The position numbers were made by a program, and so were the translations under genes. This document shows, in pieces, positions 19,101 to 26,600 of a stretch of 64,000 nucleotides of DNA. A model generated the notes under the pieces. It was not told the DNA's origin and ran no database searches. It was given only the letters and a program-made list of their open reading frames with translations. This stretch comes from Bacteroidales bacterium UBA5429 (GTDB lineage: Bacteria > Bacteroidota > Bacteroidia > Bacteroidales > WCHB1-69): assembly GCA_002427605.1 (NCBI GenBank), contig DIRT01000036.1, forward strand, positions 418-64,417, given 5' to 3'. Each line of letters starts with the position of its first letter. Within the stretch, counting starts at the first letter, position 1.

Positions 19101-19977
19101 TGACACAACTCAAGCTCCAAATAACGTATTGGATATTGAAACCGGTGAAGTGGCTGAATTCTTTATCAAAATCGAAGTTTGTGGAGATTATGACAGAAGA
19201 GCTCAAATCCAATTCCAAGTGTATAAGGATGGACAAATTGTAAATGACTTCCTTCCATACTTAGCAGATAATGAGTATAGCGTTAGCTACTATATCGCTC
19301 AAAACGGTATTTTACATCCAAATGAGAATAATACTTACTATAACAGAATCGCTACTGGAACAATACCTTTTGCTAACACAGCTCAATATGCTCCATTTAA
19401 CGGATTCTTCGTATCCTACTCAACTAACGCTTATGACTGGTTCTACATGCACTTCTTCAACGAAAGATTTATCAAAGTTAAGATCGATGCATTGATTCAA
19501 CCAGGAGAATACACTATCGTTTACGACTTGGTAGGTGCTGATGCGTCTTGCGCTCTAACTGACAACTCAACTAACTATGTTGCAGGTATGTCATATGGAG
19601 GTAGCGGATTCTCATTCTGTAACAACACTATAGATATGGCTACAAATACCATGTATATTAATGTTACTGGTGATCCAATTATCAATGGACAAGATCCACA
19701 ACCAGCTCAAATTGCTCCTAATACACAAAGCAATGTAAATGTTTATCCTAACCCAGCTAGCGAAGAAGCTATTACATTACAATTTGAGAATATGAGCGGA
19801 AATGCTGTGATCAGTATTGTTACATTGAATGGAAAAGTACTTCATGAATTTGATACCAAGATTTCAGAAACTAAGAATTCTTATACTCTACCACAAATGA
19901 AATTAAATCCTGGAATCTATTTCATTAAAGTAACTAACGATAAAGCCGTTCTAACTAAGAAGTTAATCGTTCAATAA
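13135..19977 (+). CDS. Giant T9SS surface protein with HYR-like repeats
   Basis: A 2280-residue exported protein. The signal peptide is residues 1-22 (SWTYA|QEQ). An N-terminal domain (about 24-270, starting DCCFW) and a C-terminal domain (about 1983-2185, starting near LRLYTDT) are shared with the neighbouring 2754-residue protein. Between them are HYR-like modules (about 496-679 and 1119-1814) with the recurring pattern TDNC, then ITRTW, then D..GN, then a D.TAPVF-like boundary, plus Ig/PKD-like modules (for example YLWSTGETTPTIQV). The end (from VNVYPNPAS, about 2200) is a type A T9SS sorting domain closing KKLIVQ. Likely a cell-surface adhesin or filament. The ATG at 13135 was preferred to 13096 because it gives a clean signal peptide matching the paralogue. 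Modules near 17150-18070 are close to identical in DNA, so length may vary by recombination. Confidence 0.88.
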   Translation: MKKVLLLCFISIVALFNSWTYAQEQDCCFWVVNGTENTVLDYEEYSLTAPAWQETHYYYFHFRNDCNLPRDTKWSIGWEIRRNGVLLDNSTDLAKLSQYAEVAFQINTVEYGWIGAAGDEWVGENVRSGVGNQYAAQYLNNPLYADYADFPGAIAYQGNPAAGYIDLPNFQTYNFFYLHFLEHVSQTNGMRMKITWNGPYFYGGDYEIKFTLYQRTGGTTIEHYYIPTQQQDYFGGHQSGVSGIIAEFTLDPMDRGRVEDEICAGEIYSFGVQPNGTPYTYFDNTATWPNSVTSEYIVPTYIQPEPCYGPAVERVDTLILTVHPLPPAPVVADVERCGAGEVTFTVTNVEDNVTYIWYADAAMTEELARGTTYTVNLANDDNVVTVYTYYILAQSEHCDSELITITATSNPIPELNLDFTQITCPYNHTMDVVVTVTDGSYVGDLTYEWIGAAGNGATGVVTITDECDVMYYFTVTVTDEKGCTNSDTDFIVAQDIVPPTVNTDAVEVVTITGCTEDALPAALDVAGLIEAGFVFTDDCTDPANGTNFTAQADSVVRGGTDCNIILKRYYVVKDYCGNASAPFYHQFNVTDNEAPTFTAPTQPYNAQRDTGCTFVITQAILDQILTDLAINDNCTPVADIQVEVSVTAGTLITEPTQVTFTLTDLCDNKSTATAMVNIPYPTVTINAVPESLEICSGDPIAFNLTFENAFPPYNIVWSDAALEGTEVTVTPVSANQYVDETFVYTVTVTDSLGCEFDDQVTVTVWGNPEFTLTENHAICLGETATLVATLILPPPTDTPVVMAMPNANEGPFTYLWSTGETTPTIQVTPDEVGTYTYSVTVTNEHGCTTEKSVTVTVNPVPVATMNIVGEFEADSCLYNDLTVTITVTSDIPATAEFVILITKDEEEPDTVTNVNGVGTYTFEEAGTYVVTAYTYDSETGCQSDPVTETFVFYPVPELELEAEPTAICIGDSFVLTATTTPNLDTYTYYFNGEELGTTINNLTITPETVGLHTYTVIVVTIDGCVIYDTLDVMVNPLPQVEYITAESECPHVEYNAPVAVMTVGTAPFTFVWSGQDIEFDGSGNPYFANIDCNGTNHVTVHVTDANGCQNTFSDIVYFVDTIKPTIELAGQDLEYSVTCDFITSPSIEEVILTDNCTPSGEIILFFWEETEPGVCPNTYDLIRKWRAKDKCGNYSDTLVQVIHIVDVTPPVITAVPADYEVACEELQPYNVNDPGLVVTDNCSEVADLTVTVTETVIPYTVVGTYYIHRDWYVTDECDNVSDPMRQTITVTDDEVPTLSSDAPANMILNCDDEIPVAVELTFTDNCTDDIVILLQEVSTQTGTPADSTYYNYTITRTWIAVDFAGNQSTPVVQTITVEDVTAPVFDPETPATITANCDDTDPAELVVFNDNCQDVIVPTYTDESTQGDDPLLANYYNYTITRTWNAKDVSGNAAIPFVQTVNVVDVTGPVAIVDEDTPQDLTLSCEENLPLADATMVDFEDNCSPVTVTYNEVVNAFNPEIIGQYTITRTWTGTDVSGNAGEYIVTLTILDSVAPVVVESTIPAPITVECNALPDIAVVEFTDNCTASLDIVINVYDVSTQDADPTVEAHYNYTITRSWIATDALGNNSDPVVQVITVQDVTAPVFATVPAAITIYTDADCEYDANPTITGLATATDNCDPNPTVTHEDVAVAGEVPGAWTITRTWTATDVMGNSVTATQIITVEDNTAPTFTVPADITICKHVDGTYADLITPDLTGEPTNIEDNCSTVFTVTYTDDESTAGTATTDGHITRTWRVTDEAGNYTELDQIITTNHTPVVEIVGSEGICYNETVPQPLTATGADTYVWSTGETDATIGILVAGTYTVTGTLANGCSNTATIVVTDYEIPTITSTVNDQICIGDQITLVAQAIYEDGTLVDGDWTVIMISGTDIVTTAHTGQVGEFTYTSAPVFVDTYFEVVFTDIHGCTYDVHTTATTIVNDDPRLRLYTDTTQAPNNVLDIETGEVAEFFIKIEVCGDYDRRAQIQFQVYKDGQIVNDFLPYLADNEYSVSYYIAQNGILHPNENNTYYNRIATGTIPFANTAQYAPFNGFFVSYSTNAYDWFYMHFFNERFIKVKIDALIQPGEYTIVYDLVGADASCALTDNSTNYVAGMSYGGSGFSFCNNTIDMATNTMYINVTGDPIINGQDPQPAQIAPNTQSNVNVYPNPASEEAITLQFENMSGNAVISIVTLNGKVLHEFDTKISETKNSYTLPQMKLNPGIYFIKVTNDKAVLTKKLIVQ
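16490..18575 (+). repeat. Tandem HYR-like module array in the first giant protein
   Basis: About eight modules of roughly 75-90 residues. The stretch TATACTATCACCAGAACATGG (or one-base variants) recurs near 17190, 17450, 17710, 17975, 18235 and 18505, and the linker encoding TVEDVTAPVF recurs. Each module carries a conserved DNC motif. Confidence 0.8.
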
Positions 19978-20001
19978 TAATTTTTATAATTATTAAATAA
20001 T

Positions 20002-20037
20002 AAAAAAAGGGGGGACTGCAAAGTAACCCCTTTTTTT
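20002..20037 (+). terminator. Terminator after the first giant protein
   Basis: An AAAAAAAGGGG stem pairs with CCCCTTTTTTT around a 14-base loop and ends in seven T, 25 bp after the stop codon. It makes the two giant genes separate transcription units. Confidence 0.8.
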
Positions 20038-20492
20038 GTATAGTATAGCGGAGGTTTTTATTTCATTCCTTTTACGACAGTTAGAGGAACAGATTGTTAC
20101 ATCTATCGATTTAATTTGTTATTGGATCACTCATATTCAAAAAGGTATAATATTATCGAGTGGGGAAATAAAATAACTAAAAGGAAAGATTTTTTCTGCC
20201 CCCCATTTATTTTAATTTCCAAATAAAAAATGAAAAATATCAAATCTTCCGAAGGCGGAAGGTGGAATAAATAAATTTTGAATTTAGAAGTTAGAATTTA
20301 GAAAAAGCTCAATACACAAATTCGAAATCCGATATCATAATGTTCCCTTTTTCCTTTTTGTAACAAACTACAAAATTTTTCGTATGAAGGGTATATGGAA
20401 CTAATACTTTTGCTTAGAATTTCAATGCTTTGCAGTTCTAAAATAGGGTATATAGAAAAAAAAATAAAATATTTTAAAAAATATGTCTTTTA
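20038..20492. repeat. Gene-free gap between the giant genes with repeats
   Basis: No gene seen. It contains dispersed element copy C (20157-20245), GAAGGCG/GAAGGTG/GAATAAA heptamers (20251-20271) and AATTTAG/AAGTTAG/AATTTAG heptamers (20281-20301). A possible extra -7 box TACTTTTG lies at 20405-20412. A 10-mer CTTTGCAGTT near 20430 recurs at 20511, at the main promoter. Confidence 0.75.
20157..20245 (+). repeat. Dispersed ~90-bp repeat, copy C
   Basis: CGAGTGGGGAAATAAAATAA, then CTAAAAGGAA, TTCTGCCCCCC, a T-rich run and ATTTCCAAATAA. It matches copy A (8250-8338, minus strand) along its length. It lies 120 bp past the terminator of the first giant gene. Confidence 0.65.
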
Positions 20493-20507
20493 ATATTAAA
20501 AAATGTG

Positions 20508-20515
20508 TATCTTTG
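20508..20515 (+). promoter_or_regulatory. -7 promoter box of the second giant surface protein
   Basis: TATCTTTG within a 25-bp block (20493-20517) that matches 13011-13036 with a single one-base gap. Leader of about 100 nt to the ATG, like the first gene. Confidence 0.75.
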
Positions 20516-20619
20516 CAGTTAGAATATAAGTATTCTGTATTAAAATATTTTTTATAACTTATAAACCGAAAATATAGACGAGAAAAAATAAATTAAATAA
20601 TTAATAAACACCAAATTTT

Positions 20620-23600
20620 ATGAAAAAGTATTTACTATTTTCTTTTTTAAGCGTTTTGTTATCAATGTTTTACGTTGTACAAGCGCAAGAGGAACAAGAA
20701 TGTTGTTTCTGGCTAGAGAATGCCAATCCACACCATCCGGTGTACGATTTGTATTCTCTTAATCCAATCAGTGTGGGTTATAATACGTGGGAGTATTATT
20801 ACTTCAAATTCGAAAATAATTGCAATTTAGACCCACATGACAAGGTTTCTATTGACTGGAGTTTCGAAATGGATGGACAACCTATTGATCTGATTTTGCT
20901 CCAACAATTGGGAGTTGAGATAGAAATGGCAAAACCAAATTGGGTGACTATTCCTAATCATTTTGTACCTAGCGGTCAGTTGCTGTCCGGACAAGGAACA
21001 TCCTCAGCATTAGGTTGCCCTAATAATACTGACTATCCCGGTGGATTAGGTGGACCTACCTCAAATCTGTTCTGCCCAAATGCTGGATTTACTAGCTATT
21101 ATAAAGTTGGACCAAACGATTTGTATAATTTTATCTATGTTCAATTTCTTGAATATGCATCTGAAAACAATTTAATCAGATTTAAAGTCAATCGTAAGAA
21201 TTATAAAGATTTTAAATTTACATTCAAATTAGTTCTTCGTAAGAATGGAGAAGAATATCAAAATGAATATAGAATTGCTGATGGCACTACACACTACTAC
21301 ATTGGTGGTAAATTGTCTCAATTTGATAGAGTTTTATCATCTTTTACACTTGAAGAACAAACTTACTCAGAAGGAGCAATTGGCGTATGTTCAGGAGAAA
21401 CCATTAGCGTTGGTTTAGATCCTGATGGAAACACTTATGATTTTGTTGAAAATGTTTTTATTCCTGGTGAACCTATTACAAGGATAGAAACTGTACCATA
21501 CTATAACCAAAGTGATGATTGTATCGATTTTATCGATTCTGTTGTTACCTATACTTTGACCTGGAGCCCAATGCCAACTAAACCTACAGCAGAAGATGTT
21601 GTGGTTTGTGGAGCCGGTGATTTGGTTTTTAATGCATCTCATGAATATTCAACACTATATCCTGGCGTTTATGATGATCATATTACATATAATTGGTATA
21701 GCGATGCTGAGCTAACCACTTTAGTTCACACCGGTGCTACCTATATTTTAGCAGATCAACCTGTGGATACACATGTTGAATTGTGGGTTGCTGCAACCAT
21801 TGCAGGTTGTGAAGGTCCTGCAACACATGTTGTAGGAGATGTGTATAAAATACCTGAAATCACTTTAACTAATCCTGATGTACTTTGTCCTGAAACAGGA
21901 ACTAAAGAAATTATTGCAACTATTGCAAATCTTTATACCCCTTATAATGTAACTGCAGTATGGACAGGAGCATCTCAAACCGGTTTTGATGATACCGGTC
22001 TAAATTATGTTATCTATGCTGATGTTGATGTTACTGATGAGTGTAACAAAGAATACTCATACTCTGTTACTATTACTGATGAAAATACAGGATGTTCAGC
22101 TACAGCTTCTTCTTCGTTTATTTTAAATGATACTGAAGCTCCTACATTTACTGCTCCTGCTGATGTTACAGTACATAGAAAAGATGATTGTTCAATAGAT
22201 ACTATGGCTACTGCAGCCGGTACAGGTATCCCAACAGATCTTGAAGATAATTGTACAGCAGCAACAGCTCTTGTAGTTACTTATGCCGATTTTATTGATG
22301 TATCAGGAACTTGTCCAAGCAATATTACCATTACCAGAACCTGGACTGTTACTGACCACTGCGGTAATGCAACTTCAAAAGATCAAGTTATTACCGTTAT
22401 AGATAACACTGCACCAACATTTACTGTTCCTGGTGACATTACTATTTACAGAGATGCTGATTGTAACTATGATGCTGATCCTGACGAAACTGGCAGACCA
22501 ACTGCTGTTGCAGATAATTGTACTCCTTTAGCAGAACTTGATGTTGTTTATAATGATGTTCAAGAAACTTCAACTGTTTGCGAAAGTAATCTTACCATTA
22601 CCAGAACCTGGACTGTTACAGACGCATGTGGTAATGCAACTTCAGCTACTCAAACTATTACGGTAGAAGATAATACAGCTCCTACATTTGATGTTCCTGC
22701 TAACATTACTGTGTATAGAGATGCTGATTGTAACTATAATGTAAATCCTGATGAAACAGGCAAACCAACTGCTGTTGCAGATAATTGTACTGCTGCCGAT
22801 GACCTTCAAGTAGTTTATACTGATGTTGTTGCTCAAACTCTTGGTGAGTGTGAGAAAAATCTTACTATTACCAGAACCTGGACTGTTACAGACGAATGTG
22901 GTAATGCAACTTCAAAAGATCAAATTATTACAGTAGAAGATGATACAGCTCCTACATTTACTGCTCCTGTTGATATTGCAATTTGTAAAGATGGTTCAGG
23001 TAATTATGATGCTTCTGTTGCAGTTACCGGAGATATAACAAATGTTGCTGATAATTGTTCAGCAGAAGCTGATATAACTGTAACTCATGTAGATAATTTA
23101 GATCATATTGGCAAGATTGCAGAAGTCGGACGTATTTTAAGAACCTTTACTATTGAAGATGAGTGTGGCAACACTGCTACTCACGTACAAACCATTACTT
23201 TAAATCCTGCTCCTATTGCTACTATAGCAGCAACTCCTGATGATTTCTGTTTACCAACTGATGGTAGTGCACAAGAGGTAGTTGTAACAATAACACCAAC
23301 TACTACCGGAACCTATACATATAGTATTACGGAAACTGAAATTCCTGTTAATGCTACTGATGCAACTGTTACAGTTGATATAGAAGTTTCCGGAGAATAC
23401 ACCTTTACAGGAATTATTACAGATACTGAAACCGGTTGTAAATCAGATCCTGTTACTGTAGTTGTGGTAGCTCACGATTTCCCAGACTTTGATATTGAAA
23501 CAATTCAAGATAAAGTGGGTTGTAGAGATGATGTTCCTGAATTTAACGCATCTGTACGTGTAACTCCTAACCCCAATTATACATATTCTATTGAACCACA

Positions 23601-26600
23601 GGATGATGTTGTATTTAATCCTACAACCTCTGTATTTTCTAATATGTTACTCAAAACATATACTATTACTGCTACTCACAATACCAGTGATTGTGAATAC
23701 AGTCAAGAGTATACAGTTCAATTTAGCGATGCAATGACACCTGAGGCTCAATTGTTATTGAATGGTGAAGATAATGATATCGCTGTATGTTGGACTGCTG
23801 ACATGCAAATCACAACTTTGGTTCATGATATGAATAACATTTTAGGACATGAATATTTGTTTAGTATTATTGCACCTACTCACGTTACTGTACACGGAAG
23901 TAACTATATCACAATTGCTCAACCAGGAATTTATTTGATTGGTGGTTCTGTGTTCAATGTGACAACCGGTTGTGGTGATACTACTTGGCACTACGTGTAT
24001 GCTAATGCAATTCCTGATGTGGATATTACTACTACAGGCGCTTGTATAGGTGAGGAGATTACATTGACTGCTAATGCAGCTCCAGCGCTTGCTGATCCTC
24101 ATAACTATACCTATAAGTGGACTTCCGACTTAACAGGTGCTACTGTTTTAGGTACTGAAGCTACTTTAACACAAACATTGACCGAAGATGTGACATTCAC
24201 AGTTGAAGTTACTGCTAATTATAATTATCCAGGACTTGATCCTTTCACATGTTCTGCTACTGAAAATATCGATATAGAGCCTTACCCAGCACCAGTGTTT
24301 GAACTAACTAAGTTGAGTTCAGTTGAATTCTGTAACTCTATCACTCTCGGTAAAATTGGAATTAATGATGACGGTTGGGATGCAACTCATACCTGGACTG
24401 CACAATTAGAAGGTGGTGATCCATTTGCCGTAACAACTCAAGAATTTGACGTTGCTGTGGGTGGTACCTATACAGTTACAGCAGTTTCTGAAAATGGATG
24501 TACATATACACAGACTATTCTTGTTGACTCATTACATGTTGGTTTTGATGCTATCGTTCATGCTTATACTGAACCATTTGTTTATCCGGCTGATCATTCT
24601 GCCGATTTAGCTTTCTGCTGGAGTAATGAAAATAAAACAGTTTGGCACGAGGTTAGATATACCAATAATCCAATCTTTGAATATGAGTATACAATTAATA
24701 CACCTATACAAATTGCACAACAAAACAACCAGTTTTCTATCGTTACAGAACCCGGTGACTATATGTTAATTGGTTGGGTGATCAATTTAACTACAGGTTG
24801 CAGATCAAAGAATGATACTTTATATGTTTATGCAGTAGAAACTCCAGAATTTGAAAAATCACCAGATCAAAATATCTGCGCTGGTGAAGAGGTTAAGATT
24901 GGAATTAGACCTACCGGAACATTTGATGTTGAATGGACAGGTAATGGTTTAACTGCATCTACTGATAGTGTTACTATCACTCCTGCAATATATGGTGCTA
25001 ATCCTACATATACTGCTACGGTAGGAGTATCAAATAATCATGCTAAGTTAGCATGTACAGTTACAGAACAGGTTGTAATTACAATTAACCCAACTCCTGA
25101 AATTGATGCTGTGGCTGTTACTCATGTTGATTGTCATGGTGACAATACGGGAAAGATTTCTCTTACTGTTACCGGAGGTACCGGTCATACATACGCATGG
25201 GCTTATTCAGAAACTTCAGGTGGCGCTACCACTCCTTTGACTGCAGCTACTAATCCATTAGTAGATATCGTTGCAGGTTACTATACTGTAACTGTAACTA
25301 ATGCTGAAGGCTGTGAAGTTGTATCTTCTGAAATTACGGTAAATCAACCTGCTGAAGCTTTAACAGCTACTGTAGTACCTACCAGTCCTCTATGTTCAGA
25401 TGGAACAGGAACGATTGTAGTTACTGCTACCGGTGGAACACCTACATATTCTTATGCATGGGATCCTAATACTTCTGATAATACTGCTACCGTTACCGGT
25501 TTGGCTACAGGTACTTATACTGTTACAGTATCCGATGCTCGTGGTTGTAAATTTATTGGTTCTGCAGATATTGTAATACCAGCTCAAATTGTTAAAGATC
25601 CTTCATCCACCATCACTGATGTTGCATGCCATGGAGGTTCTACAGGCGCCATTAATTTTGTAGCAACTGGAGGTACAGGAACTTTACAATATTCTATTAA
25701 TTCCGGTTTAACTTATCAAGATAATGGTCTATTTACTGATTTATCTTCTGGAAATTATACTATTACTGTTAAGGATGCAAACAATTGTGTTGTAAACTTT
25801 ACTGATCAGATTGTTGATCAACCTTCTGCTGCTTTAACAGCAACTATTACTAAAGTTGACATCAATTGTCATGGTGGAGCAACCGGAGAAGCTACCGTCA
25901 ACGCTACAGGTGGAACTACTCCATATGAATATGAATGGTCAACAGGGGCAACTACTGCCGGCATTACAGGATTATCTGCTGGAACTTACGGCGTTACTGT
26001 TACTGACGACAATGATTGTACTTTTGAAACATCTGTGACTATTACTCAATTACCTGAAATTACACTTGCATCTTCATCAATAAAACATGTTGAATGTAAA
26101 GGCACATCTACAGGTGGTATTACAGTGGTTGCACAAGGTGGTTCAGGAACTTTTGAATATAGCATTAATTCCGGTATATATCAAAATAATGGGGTATTTA
26201 CTCTTTTAGCTACCGGTTCTCATGTGATAACTGTAAGAGATGCTAATCATACAACTTGTACAAAGGATTTCAACTTCGTTGTTGAAGAACCAGCTGTTGC
26301 ATTAACGCTCAATGCAAGTGTTACTGATCCAATTGCTTGTCACGGTGATGCTGATGCTACAGTAACTTTAATTGCTGCGGACGGATGGGGTAAATATACT
26401 TATACATTTAATGGCGTAGGAAGTACTACAGGTATATTTACACCTATTGCTGCCGGAACAAATTATGCATACCAAGTTGTAGATAGTCTTGGTTGTGTTA
26501 TTGCCGGTACTTTAGATGTTACTCAACCAGATCAACTTGCTATCACTTCAGCTACAGTAACTGATCCTATCGATTGTTATGGAGAAGAAGCTCAGGTAAC

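Noticed and set aside
20430..20620. Inverted repeats around the second giant gene promoter
   Set aside because: Only pure A/T matches such as AAAAAATAT were found, which are expected by chance in this composition.
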